Assembly (NCBI GenBank): GCA_036852015.1
Contig: JAANDG010000007.1
Span: forward strand, 124,001-188,000
Direction: 5' to 3'
DNA length: 64,000 nucleotides
DNA from: Pelodera strongyloides
Lineage: Eukaryota > Nematoda > Chromadorea > Rhabditida > Rhabditidae
The position numbers and the translations under genes are program-made. Within the stretch, counting starts at the first letter, position 1; every line of letters begins with the position of its first letter. The notes under the pieces are model-generated. The model worked only from the letters and a program-made list of their open reading frames with translations, had not been told where the DNA came from and did no database searches. This document shows, piece after piece, positions 1 to 12,400 of this stretch.

Positions 1-100
1 GGCAATTTTGCTATTTTTACATTCTGAAACGAAAAATGTAAAAAATTGCTCTAACCGATCTCTCACCCACAATGACTCACTCTTGGACACTCTTTTTCAG

Positions 101-204
101 GCGGGGAAAAGTTTTCGGATAAGCATATGCCCTTCGTCTTGGTAGATAAATCTCCCACGATATCTCCTTTCTTAATTTCATATTACATCAAGCAATTACC
201 CTAA
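101..204 (+). CDS. Possible terminal exon of an upstream gene
   Basis: A strong pyrimidine-rich acceptor (CTTTTTCAG, ending at 100) is followed by 33 codons ending in TAA at 202-204 (GEKFSDKHMPFVLVDK...YYIKQLP). I do not recognise the peptide. No polyadenylation signal is close, so chance is a serious alternative. Confidence 0.2.
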
Positions 205-2330
205 TCCTAATTATCTAATAACATTTGGGTCGTAAATGTGTGAACTTCCACCCGGGCAGGCCCGATCATTACTACGCCTTGCGCCACCCGTTCTTATTGT
301 GCAAAAGATTGTGGACAATTGCGCACCTGATCGCTCACCGGCGCCTGAAGCTGTCAAACACTTGCCTAACACGTTTGAATGAATTAACGTTCAGTTTAGA
401 CTTTAGAGGCTTTCTTTATTCAAGGTTTACAGAATACAGTGTTCAAAGTTTGCTTATGTCATGCTCCAAAGAGGTCCTGGGCAGTAGGTGACGAGTTCCA
501 GATGAAAAATTACTCTACGTCCTTTGTCTAGGTTCAGCTAGTAAAGTTAAATGTTCAGTTTCCATAGCTCAACTTCAAGTTTAAGTTTATCGTTAGCCTT
601 TCTCTCCCTCTCTCTGCCTCTCTCTGCCTCTCTATATCTTCCATCTTTCTCTTCCTCTCTAACTTTTGTTTTGGCTTTGTTTTCTCAAGAAAACAGAGTG
701 CCAGAGGCGGCTGCCTGAGCAGTTAAGACCAGACACCGAGATACGCTCCCGCCTGGAAGATATGCCAACTGACACCCGGGGTGCTTATCCTCTCTAGGCA
801 ATGACACTTAGACTGCAAAGTCGCGGCTCTGAGTGGGAACTCAACTTTAGACAGACGTGACCTCCCTTTAAACTTTTAAAGAAGAAAAAGGTTTTGAAAT
901 GTAGGTTCCATTCCATTCTGTGCCCTTTCGACTAGATGTGAACAGAAATCTGCGGTCAAGACATGAGGTCCAGCATAATTTTCAAACCACGTGTCATACT
1001 GCTTTAAAATAATCATTTTCATACGGTTTATATTGAGTTATCATTGTCAATGTGGTTCACATCTCGGTGAGCCTCCATCAATTCGAGTTCAGATTTTCTC
1101 ACCACCCGCTATGTGATTCGTTTTGTTGTGCAAATGGTGTTTTTGTAATATGGTGTATAACTCGCTGTGGTTTGGATTTTACGCGCTGCGTCTTCCAGGT
1201 GTAAACGCCAAGTCCACCCGAACATCGCGGAAAGGTTTCAGTAATTCACTAGCTTTTTTCGTGAATCTAACCCTCTGGTTACCTGGTCACTCACCAAAGT
1301 GTTGCGTGATAGTTACGGTCACAGCGACACCTTTTCTATACACACATTTGCATGATAAGATATCAAAAAAGTATCACCTCTTTATGTAATTACTTTGCAT
1401 TTATTGATTTTTTTTTGTTGAACTGTTGTTCTCGTTGCTGGCCTAAAGTGCATTGCTCACGTTGCTAAATGTTGTCCTTATTTCTTTTCTATCTTTAGCC
1501 TTTGTTGGTTAGCTACAAATGTGAGCTCTCTTGTATGTATATATCATGATCTTCTGTAATAATAAAATGCTATCGCTCTTCTCATACTGTTTAAATAATT
1601 GTGCACTTTATTAGATAATTATTAAAATAGTTCCAAATAAGACATACATCCCGGTCATTACTTGCCATCATGGCAGCGTCCTAGAGCGTTCCCAGACCGT
1701 TGTAACTTGATACCAAACTATATACAAAACTCGGCACGAAAGTTCTCTGTTTGGCAAAAAAATCTGGCGTTCGTCTAGCGCTATCAAGAAGAGCTTGTGA
1801 AATGAACCTAAAATTTTTGATTTTTTATATGTACGTAGATTCATATAAATATTTCATCCTATCCAAACATAAACATGGCCCGCTATACTTCGATTCTGTT
1901 AGTTTGATAACTCCATTTTTATTCTTTTTTTTTGCTTTATATCTTTCTTTCAAAGTTTCTTTAATAACTGCACTGCCTTCCGATTTGTTTATTTAATAGA
2001 AAAAATAATGCGCTTCAGTGGGGTGGATTCAGGGCGTGGGAAGCCGGGCAACATGATATTGCCTAGACCAAAGGCACTCCTTTCTTGGCCGCTTCTGTTC
2101 ATTTTAGCTTTCCACCAAATGCAAATCTGTAGTTGTCTTCTAATCTTTGATTATTTATGGCTTTGTACAGTTGCCTGTTATCCTAATACTGTTTACTTCT
2201 AAGCTAGACCATGTTTATTCAACCACTAGATTAGAATGCTGAGTTTTATTGAGCATAAGTAAGTCCACGTCCCGTCCTAATGTTGAGTATTGCAAGAAAT
2301 TTTCACTTTTTGTAATTTACTGAACAAAAA

Positions 2331-2517
2331 CTTTAAAGCGGTGCTACATGGTTTGGGAATAGCATACTTCATAACTGCATTTGCTTGTGTTGTATGCAAG
2401 TTGTGTACGTTACCGTGTCGGAAATTGCTAGAAGGCCACGTAAATTTGCATATGGGATGCATGGAAATGCATTTGTCTTCCATACGCTTCACAAACCACG
2501 TGTCGTACCATTTTAAG
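2331..2517. mobile_element. MITE-like element with TTTAAAGCGGT ends
   Basis: The ends TTTAAAGCGGTGCTACATGG and CCACGTGTCGTACC-ATTTTAA are imperfect complements. Related ends occur at 980-1008, 6876-7040, 24845, 29790, 30745-30880 and 33100-33125. Confidence 0.55.
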
Positions 2518-3888
2518 CTATGTGCATTTGCATTTCTGCTTTCACTTTTTCAGTTTAACTGTCCTTGTCATGAAGACCGAAGATTCTGGATTCCGGGTAT
2601 ATTTCACGGCCGTTTTTTAAATTCTAGCACCAGACACGGACCTATACATATGTCTCAATTTGGGGTGCCGTTATGAAAAGGCACCACATTTTTGGGAGCA
2701 GCACCCGACCGAAAACGGGTGCGGCCCTAGGCCCTCGAAGTTTCGCGTTGCATCTACTGTTTATGTCTGGTTAGGCGAAATTGTTGCATTTCATTTCTAC
2801 AGTGATTTGATAAACATTGTCATTTGTTTACAACTTTCCACACCGGGCGGTCGCCCAGTTTTTTGCAAACGGAACACTGTATTCACTGCTGGTTTTGCAC
2901 GCTTTTTTTCCTAAAAACCGTGTGCAATATAATTAAAGGCCATGTAAAAAGTAACTCCGTGTTTTCTGTCGAACTCTACTGAATGTAGAATTGAAGTGGT
3001 CATATATGTGACATTTTTATAGCTTTTTTAAGTTGACCTGATCATCCTTTAACATAGGTTGGATCATCACATGATCATTGTTCTATGATAATTTACTCAG
3101 GAGCTAAAAGATGAGACGCATGGACTTATCATCCTTCTTCAGGATTTTGTATATTTATCCCTTTTCTTCCTTATTTTACTAGTTACTTTTACAGCATGTC
3201 ATCAAGAAAAAAAAACGAAAAAAAAATCAAATTTTGTATATAACTGTGTCCCCGCAAAAGTTTCCGCCACGGAAAAATGTGCAGAGGTGCACGCACTCTT
3301 GCAATAAACAGTCTGCGATCTAGCACGGACTAGAGTGGGGCCCACACCATATGTTAGCTAGTTTGACTCGCAGTCAGGCGACTTCAGAGGTCTTGGCATA
3401 CTGTAAGATTTTGAAATCTCTGCTTCTGAACTGAGCAAACTGTACCTTCTATAACGAGCATATTCCCTTTGTCATTATTTTGAACTCCAAGTTCTATTCT
3501 ATCGATAAATACATATTTTGAAATTTTCCGTGTTTTTCTCTCGGTTCGTACTGTAGTTCCCCTTCCTATTTAATGTCTCAAATACAGCCAACATTCAATT
3601 TCTTTTTTAGTGAATTAATACAACACTAAACTGTAACTGTGGGTTTAGTTACCAAACCTGTTGACGGTGTTTTGAATAGGGGATCTTGTTATATTTCTGA
3701 GTTATTACTTGAAAATAGATCCATTCATAGAGCGGAACTAAGGAGATTTATAAAAAAATGGAAATCTAATTAAAACAGAAATGAACGGTCAACATTATAC
3801 CTGGTCAATTCCAAGTCATAGAGACTTGTTGCCCATTTTTGCATCATGTGTGCATATTACCAGCCTCCTGTAGCTCTATTGTAACTAC

Positions 3889-4022
3889 ATTGGGAAATTT
3901 TGCATGTGATACGCATATCCTATGTACCCTATGCAAAGTTGGTGCCAATCCGGCAAGCGTCTGGCCCCCTTTACATAGGATACATGTGATATGCGTATCG
4001 TATGCAAATTTCCCAAAATGGG
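3889..4022. repeat. Palindromic repeat upstream of dig-1
   Basis: Imperfect inverted arms (GGGAAATTTTGCATGTGATACG... and ...CGTATGCAAATTTCCC) lie about 30 bases apart. They produce mirrored short reading frames on both strands that are not genes. The arms resemble those at 27258-27430. Confidence 0.7.
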
Positions 4023-5948
4023 TACAATACTGTTTTAAATTAAAAAAGTGCACTCCTATACTTTTGCATAATTGTTGTGAGACGAGATCGTCTCTCAACT
4101 TTACATACTCTTATATGACTTTGAATCGAAGATTTGGTAATTTGATATGTTTTGGAGTGTGCATCCCCAGTCACAATACAAGATGCTGCATCCTTATGCA
4201 GAACATTACGGGGTTAAGTTGGCAAACACAAACATTTTAAAGGGAACATAAGTCGGTTACATAACATAACGTAAATAATGAAAGTAAAGGTAAAGGTAAA
4301 TAAAGGTAAGATAAGTAAGTAATAAACAAAAGAAACTGAAATTCTCAGAGCTATTTTTTCTTCCACATAGCTGTCAGATACAAGTTTGTACGAGAGGTCT
4401 CTTTTCGACTACTATAAAATTTCGAAAATCGTTGGTAAAAGATTATCCAATGGTATTTTTACATTTTCATACAACAACGATAGTTATAAAGTAAATCAGT
4501 GGAAAATATAACCGCTGTAAGCAAGGTGTCTTGCCTTCTTTGTATAGCAGTATAGCCTACGAAATTTGTATTTGAATTTTTCGTTCATGTTTCTAATAGG
4601 TCCAAATTTGATAATCTTAAATCTTAATCGTATTACCGCAATAAATCGGACATGTAATCTTTATAAATATAAATATAGAAAACTGAAAATTGGAAAGCAG
4701 GAAAGAAAGAAAAATTTAACATTGCGTTCGGTTCAGAATTCAGATTTAGAAAACAGAATGTAACACTAAAGTTCTAGTAAATGAAACTCGAAATCGCATA
4801 GATGTCTACATTTTCACACGTTCGAACATCACTTGATATGTCCGTTAATTTCTTTTCGTCTTTGCGCGGGCGGTGTAAATTACTATTTACGACTGCATGA
4901 TTGGGCTTAATCTTTATTCGAATAATCAATACAATGTCATCACTATATTGATTCGTCATGCAGTTTAGACATTGAACACTTTTAATGTACATGTTTTTGT
5001 ATTAGTTAATAATTTATATGTCTCTTGCCTAAATTTTCCAGAAAATATATGAATTTGAATTAAAATCAATTGCAAGTGTGTTGTTGTAATTATTTTTCTT
5101 TTGTATACTTTTTATTTTCACCGTTGTCTTACTCTCTGCTCGATTGCAAGATTCAAATTGTTTGCATCATAACCTAGTTGTAATTTCCGAAGTCATTTTT
5201 GGACCTAATAATTTTTCTAAATATAATATTTATTTATAATTCCAGACGAACATCTTTCCCTTAAACTCGAATCGTCTTTATTACATCAAAAGACGGAGTT
5301 TTATTGAGACCTCGGTGGCACGCCCTCATAAAGGTATCAACTTTTTGAGATCATTCCGAAATATCTTGGTAACGAGTTACATACTGTGTTTTTAATATTA
5401 TATCTTCAAGGCAGGAGGTTCACAATATCAGTTCGATAATTTTTTGATGTTCTGTGACTAAATATGAACTTTTTGGTTCAATACGAAATGCGGAAAGTCA
5501 ATTCTAATTCTGATCCATCAGTTATACAATTTTTCAAAAATATTATATTGAACTACGTATCATGACAGTGACGCTGTGTATTTTGGAAGAAAGTATTCGA
5601 CGTTCTTTCACGTTGTGCTGTGATGAATTTAAAAAGAAGGAATAGTGATGTACAGTCGCACGTACAATTAATGAAAGATAAAGGAAAGATTGTTTCACCA
5701 AAGCCCGCAGTTCACGTATTTTAATTAAAAACCTAATACAATGGAGTAAAGGTGATACGTGAAAGAAATGAATGGTTCGGTAGTGCTTAGTGCATCATAA
5801 CTGATTCATGTATGTTCCAGATGTACACCATGGGTTTTAATTTATCGAAATAATAATTGGTCAAACAAAATAATGTCTGCTCTATGAACATTCAACCCTG
5901 GTAGGACCATACTGGTAACCGAAGTTTATTATTGACCAACTGTTTTGC

Positions 5949-5987
5949 AGAAGAGCGGCGAACGAATTGCTCCGACGAGAGGGCGCG
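5949..5987 (+). promoter_or_regulatory. Candidate trans-splice (or 5' UTR) acceptor and short leader
   Basis: A good acceptor, TTTTGCAG ending at 5950, lies 37 bases before the start codon, and no coding frame continues upstream of it. In nematodes such a site just before the ATG is typical of spliced-leader addition. It could equally be the acceptor of an ordinary 5' UTR intron. RNA evidence is needed to choose. Confidence 0.45.
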
Positions 5988-6446
5988 ATGCGGTTGCGAC
6001 TGCGCAAGGCTGCAACCGGTGCCGCCCTCGCGGCACTTTTCTTTTTATGTACATATGGCGTAATTGCCCAGGTAAGGTATTGTTGTGTGTAGTTTAACTA
6101 TACCTTTTTTATAAATACTCGACTGACATGCACATTACACTAAACTGAGTGGCCCACAATAACCACAGACCACAGAGCCAATTGTAAAAGAAACTAGAAA
6201 TACTAGTAAGGTAAGCTTTTTGAATCCCACAGTAGCAGTTGCATGTTTATTTTTAATTACATGAAACTCACAAATTGGAAGAATCACCAAGCTGTGCTAA
6301 TTACTGATATCTCCATTTATCTTATTAATCTTTTACATTTTAGGAAGTTCTGCCCGAAGAGCATAGCGCGGACACTTTATCGTCTGACCTTCAAATACAA
6401 GAATGGATGCGAGAGTTGCGCCGCGTGAAGCGCGCTCCGACACGCA
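5988..6446 (+). CDS. dig-1: dig-1 exons 1-2: signal peptide and first basic site
   Basis: Exon 1 (5988-6071) encodes 28 residues: a basic start (MRLRLRK), a hydrophobic stretch rich in A, L and F, and an end at VIAQ, which fits a signal peptide cleaved near A-Q. It ends in phase 0 at CAG/gtaagg. Exon 2 (6344-6446) follows TTTTAG and encodes an acidic segment, then LRRVKRAP, whose RVKR is a furin-type cleavage consensus. It ends in phase 1 at gtaagt. The signal peptide agrees with the secreted extracellular modules downstream. Confidence 0.85.
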
Positions 6447-9400
6447 GTAAGTTCGCATGCAACGCACAGTGCATGTATTTTATTGTAGTTTGTAGTTTGT
6501 TCTGTGTATGTACAAGTGTCCCACGAGATCTTGACAGTGTGTTATTTTAAATTTCAGAACATGAAATAGCAAGTTTATCGTTAATATTTTTACGCAACAG
6601 ATTCAAAAGTTGTAAAGGAATTCAGAAAGTCAGTTTTAATCTGTACCGTTACGATTATATGTATGTAAAGTGTTCAAGATTTATGTTCAAGTATGTCTTT
6701 GTTTAATGTCCTATTGTCATTTTACATAAAATTTATTTTTATTATTACTGTCTTTTTCTTCGTCTCTTACTGTCATAGTTGTTTTATAGCGAGTATTTAT
6801 ATATATCACATTCAATTTTTCTCTCAATTCTTAAATCCTATACTATCTTTACGTCTGCTTTATTTTTTTATCAACAAAGCGGTATGGCACTTGGATGTGA
6901 AAGGTATGGACAACTGTATTTCCGTTTATTATATGCAAATTTCTGTGCCCGTGTGTGCATCTGCCGTGAACGGAGCACATTTTGCATACGGGAATGCAGT
7001 TCTAAAGAATACGCTTCAAATCCGCGTGCCATACCGCTTTTTAGAGCTTTCGGATTTGCAGACTCGGCTCAAAACCGATCAATAATTAACTTTATCGATT
7101 GAATAATTCTTTATCGATTGACTAAACTGCAGGTCCAGGCACTCTGCAACAGCGCTGTCCCAACAATGATGCCATAGCGTTGCCAGGTGATCATAAATGC
7201 CTGACCATTATTGTAGCTTGTAGTTTGGAGTTTGGAGTCTTGAGCTACCTAGCGTACGGTAGTACATTATATGTTAGTAGCTCTATCTCACCAAATTTTC
7301 CTCTGTCCTCACAGCGAGCTGTGCAGTGGCGTTTTGATCTGTCACTATTAGAAATTCTAAAACACAGATTCTATGTGACGGTTTTATGGGTTTCTTTGGT
7401 GCTTTCGGGAAACTTGAAATGGTTCTTGCTGTTAACTGTTAACCTTTGAAAAACGAAGGGAACAGTCAAAACTAAATGTAGTATATGTTTCTATAATCTT
7501 CAATAATCTAATGTTTCCTCTTTCAATCGATAAATATCCTTTCACTAATCAATAATCGATAATTAGATATCCAAACGGCATACGCCGTCCTTCCGGGCTT
7601 CGATCTGCGCCGTCTGCCGCCCGATTTGTTTTCCCATTCGTTCCCGCACAGTCACGCGTTTAACCTGCGACGCAGACGGAAACGCGAAGCGGCACTCAAA
7701 CCACGCCCCTTCTGTCCGATACTCGGTGAATAAACTACGGTAGTTCGGCCGCACGATAACATAACAGAGCACGCGGAATGAAACACACACGTTTATGGGC
7801 GCAGAATGGGATTGGCTATTTTTCTTTTGGTGAAAGTTGTTTGGTATACTCACTCAGAAGTCAGAAAATTCACTTTAAAGGATCGCAGTCACTCCAAAAT
7901 CATCATTTTGCTTCGAGTTTACTTCTATTTAGCAAAGAATAAAGAAAAATACTTTACCAAAACCGAATAATTTGAATTCCAACTCAGGGGGTGAACAAGT
8001 AGAAAAGTAGTTCTACTTAACTACCGCGGGATTATGAAACGTGTAGTGATATGCCTGCAGACCCTTGCAGTATATGTAAAGATATAATATGCAGATATTT
8101 GCCGAAATAATTTGCATACTCCCGATCGGGAAGCAGCTGTATGAACACGTTTCGTGATCCTGCGGTAGTTAATTAGAACTACTTTTCTACTTGTTCACTC
8201 CCTGAGTTGGAATTCAAATTATTCGGTTTTGGTAAAGTATTAGTCTCTATTCTTTACTAAATACAAGTAAACTCGAAGCAAAACGTTGATTTTGTAGTGA
8301 CTGCGATCCTTTAAGTAATGTTGATCATGAAGGACAATGGATTAAAAAAAATATTCTCAGTGAGTAAACCAATACACAGGGTATCCCACCAATGGCTGCC
8401 GCATACATATATACATAGTTTATCTAGTCATACTTGTTTATAATGTTTGAACAGAACATTAATGCATGGGTGACTTGGCTTTTTGTTTATTTTTATTTGG
8501 GAGAATTTATGTTCATTTTTATTCTTTTATTCTTTTTCAATGAACTAAATATAATTTTTTTTTGGAAAATTTGTCAAAGGAATTTGACTAGAGATAGCGG
8601 ACGTAAATGTAGAACTTATAATTTTTGAAGTGTGCCTACGCAAGTTTTCAAGTAAATGTCTAGAATTTTATGGTGTAAGACGTAAGCTTCAAACTGATGA
8701 CTGTTTTATCTTTTTTTATTATAGTGGACTTAGCGAACCTAAAATTGAGTTAGGCACTATTTTAGCATATCTCCGATTATGGAGTTTCAGGTAGTTGTGG
8801 CCCTAATGAAGCAGTGAATGTCTCAGGTGATGTGTGATCATACTGTAGTGGGCGTGGCCTACTTTAAGTTTCAAGTTTTATTTGAACTAGGACTGTGATT
8901 AAACTCGAAATTTTGGGCTATTTTTGCTCCTCGGATGCGGGCTTGCCAAATACGTGATGCACACTTGGCGCACATGGCGCACCTGTCGTGCACAAGCTGA
9001 CGTAACATCAATCAGTTTCTTTCTGATACTTCTCACTCTCTTCCTCTTCTTTATTATTCCGAAATATTTCTTGTTATAAATGTTTTTACCCTCACTAACT
9101 TGTGGCTAGATGCTAATCCTCTCATATACAACAAGGGCTTGTGGCGCACTGTTTCTTACACAATCACATTTTATCTTCTTTGCCAAGTATTCGAAACAGT
9201 GCACCGCTACGCGCGCCCGTCGCCGCAGCTCTCAGTGTGCGCTCCTTTGTGTTTCCCTCCTGTAGTTTGAAGTTTGTAGTTTTGTGCTGCGCTCCTAGGC
9301 GTGCCGGCCAACTGCCCGCCGCGTGAACGCGACGTCGTCGCCGAACCGAGTAGCGGTGTTGCGGCGGACGATGATGATGACGTCATCGACGCTTCAGATA

Positions 9401-12400
9401 CGCATCAAGAACTGCGTACCGTAGTGCTCGGAGGCAACACTACCGGGCAGCGATGTGTACTATCCGCCGATCAGGCATCCCACTTTTGCGGAATGGAGGA
9501 CGAGGGTATTCTAGTTTGTAGTCTGTACTTTGTAGTGTGGTGGTGTTGTAAGATACTGTAACACATCCTCATGTATTGTCGTGGTTTTGGTCACTCACAA
9601 ATCATTAATCAACATAAATGTAGCAAATCCTGGAACACACATCTGACCCGTGACCGTGCATAGGAGCTAGGAGCTGGTTATGATAGATAACACTAACGAC
9701 ATATTTTGGTTTTTGGTTATGTCAAACAGATTTTGTACTCAAAATAGAGAAATAATATTTGTGAGTTATTACACGTTAGTCAGTGGCACTCCACAACAAC
9801 ACCCATGGGTTTGAGAAGTATTATCGAGGCTGTGTCTTCATCTCTAAGTTCCTTTTTATAAATAATACAAAACCAATGAATATATAACAACCCAACTAAA
9901 GTAATCCTGATTTATGCATGCCTAATGGTAACGCTTCTGCTTTCTACTTTTCGTTTGTTTTAGTTTCCATTTTGATCACTTTTATTTTTGACTAAATATT
10001 GCATGTTTCGGACTTAAAGGGACAGGCCCATCAAAATAAACATATATTTACGATTTCATGTTATTTTTTATTAGCAGCGTTTATTACAATATATACACAC
10101 TAATTTTTATCCACATTCACCCCGGGGAACTTTTTTACGACGCGCCCAACTTATAAGGGTACCGTAGTTGCCTCAATTTAGTCCTAATAACTCTTTTACG
10201 TCGCGTATGTTATAACAAAATTACGCATGAAAGACAGGGAAAGCAGACAACCAGAGCGATAGACAACGAGAGGAAGGGCCAGGCAACGGTATACATTTGT
10301 GGATGCGCTCGTCGGAAAAAGTTCCCCGGGGTGAATGTCGATAAAATTTGGTTTGCATATATTGTAATAAACACTTTTAATAAAAATTAAGACGAAATCG
10401 TAAATATAGGTTTAATTTGATGGGCCTGTCCCTTTAAACGCGCAGTGGGCCAAAAAGAAGGGGCGAGCGCCCCTTGCTGCGGGTGCGCTGCGCGGTTGAA
10501 GATTAGAGTATAATGGTAATCTGGAGATAAAATTTGGTCCGTGATTCGTTTCAAAAACCGTCTGGTATTTCGCTTTAAAAGGACAGGCCCATCAAAGTAA
10601 ACCTATATTTACGACTTCGTCTTAATTTTATTAAAAGTGTTTATTACAATATATGCAAACCAAATTTTATCGACATTCACCCCGGGGAACTTTTTCCGAC
10701 GAGCGCATCCACAAATGTATACCGTTGCCTGGCCCTGCCTCTCGTTGTCTATCGCTCTGGTTGTCTGCTTTCCCTGTCTTTCATGCGTAATTTTGCAACT
10801 GTGTTATAACATACGCGACGTAAAAGAGTTATTAGGACTAAATTGATGCAACTACGGTACCCTTATAAGTTGGGCGCCTCGTAAAAAAGTTCCCCGGGGT
10901 GAATGTGGATAAAAATTAGTGTGTATATATTGTAATAAACGCTGCTAATAAAAAATAACATGAAATCGTAAATATATGTTTATTTTGATGGGCCTGTCCC
11001 TTTAATCTAACCTTTAATTTACAAAATTTGGTAATTTTGTTCATTGGTTCGTCGCTGCATGAGGAAAAAGGACAGCGAATTTTACTCTGCTCCGGAATTC
11101 GTCCAAAAAGGGAAACATGAAAAAATGTTTCGGAATCACTGCGTCTCAATACTTTTTTTTGTCAATTTTTTTTTATCCTTTTTTATTGCATGACCAGCAC
11201 TCTTCAGTTATCCCTTACTCATTTTGTTGATTATTTTTTGGAGGTACCCGGGAAACTCTGGAGTTGCATTTTCTTTTCCTTTTTCTTTTTCCAAATTTGA
11301 AATTCAACAAAAAATTTATTTGCCTCTGACCCTTTTATATGACAAAAAAATGCAACTTCAGATTTGAATTCTAACATTTAGATGGTGGCAGACTTTTTTT
11401 CTGCCTTTCAACATACAAAGAAACATTTTGTTCAAAGTTTGCCACCATTGCTTCCCTATAATTTTGATTTATCGATTTATTGATTAGTGTTATCGATCGA
11501 TAATTTAGTGTCTGCGCCTCCGATCCCGCCACCTGATGAGGGAAAGTGTGTTCGCTCGATCTCTTCGAAAAGAGAGGTTAATTTGATATCCAGATATTGA
11601 TTTGTTCCAATTATCTACTGGGAAGGCAAATTATCATGCAAGAGCAGGGGCAGTGGGGCAGTGGGCTATTAAACACAATTCCTGCCACGTGTAATTATAG
11701 CCTAATAATGTCTAACGTGGCCCAATAATCCTAATGCATAACCATGAGTTCTATGCAAGAAAAACCTGTCAGAGATCGTTCAAACAGATCAAAATAAAAT
11801 AAAATTGTATTTTCTACTTCCCTCAATTTACCTCCTTTAGATATGCTACCCTTCGTACGAAGACCTAGATACCTCTTGCACAGATGTATCCAATAATGGT
11901 CTTGTCGCGCCGCCGAAAATCGCGCACGCAAAGTAAGATTACGACACTTTCATTACAATTTCGCTACATTTTACTGATTTGTCCTCAAATTCGCCAGATC
12001 TACGCCAGACCATCGCCGCCAGTTTCTAGAGAGTATGCGTTTATAAGGCCGGTCTATCAATCTTATTATATAAAGGAGAAGAGTTTACTTTTTTGTTTGT
12101 GTGAACATAACGAAATCCTTTCATAAAGAAAATTTTCTATTGGCATAGAGCATACAAAATCTTTGCCGCTGGCGAGATTCGAACCCACGGTAGCGCATAA
12201 CCTTTCGATTCATAGTCCAACGCTCTACCTGTTGAACTATGCTAGCTTATCACAAGCATAATCCTCTGCCCAATATACAACACCTTCAATGGCAAATTTG
12301 CATGGTAGCGTTAGTCGAGTGGAGATCCAAACTGATTATTATACGTTTCCACAAACAGAGACGTGTGAATGTGTGGGAGGAGTAAGAGTCGAGAGTTAAC

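Larger units (their letters stand above)
1..5948. other. Upstream intergenic region, no confident gene
   Basis: The region is AT-rich with short, unconvincing frames. It holds the CT-rich tract at 595-660, MITE-like pieces at 980-1008 and 2331-2517, the palindrome at 3889-4022 and an A/G-rich run near 4276-4320. The stretch 4400-5900 shows nothing I can name and presumably includes the dig-1 promoter. A possible last exon of an upstream gene lies at 101-204. Confidence 0.6.

Noticed and set aside
690..797. Possible coding exon in a GC-richer stretch
   Set aside because: The frame is short, the acceptor is weak and the peptide has no recognisable motif.
3839..4240. Two overlapping frames on opposite strands with similar peptides
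   Set aside because: They mirror each other because the DNA is palindromic (3889-4022), not because a gene is present.
7563..7853. A 96-codon minus-strand frame
   Set aside because: The GC-rich part fits better as plus-strand dig-1 exon 4 (7567-7725), with correct phase at both ends.
9141..9561. Separate small genes at 9141-9326 and 9301-9561
   Set aside because: The second is dig-1 exon 5 read past its ends. The first is an unsupported overlapping frame.
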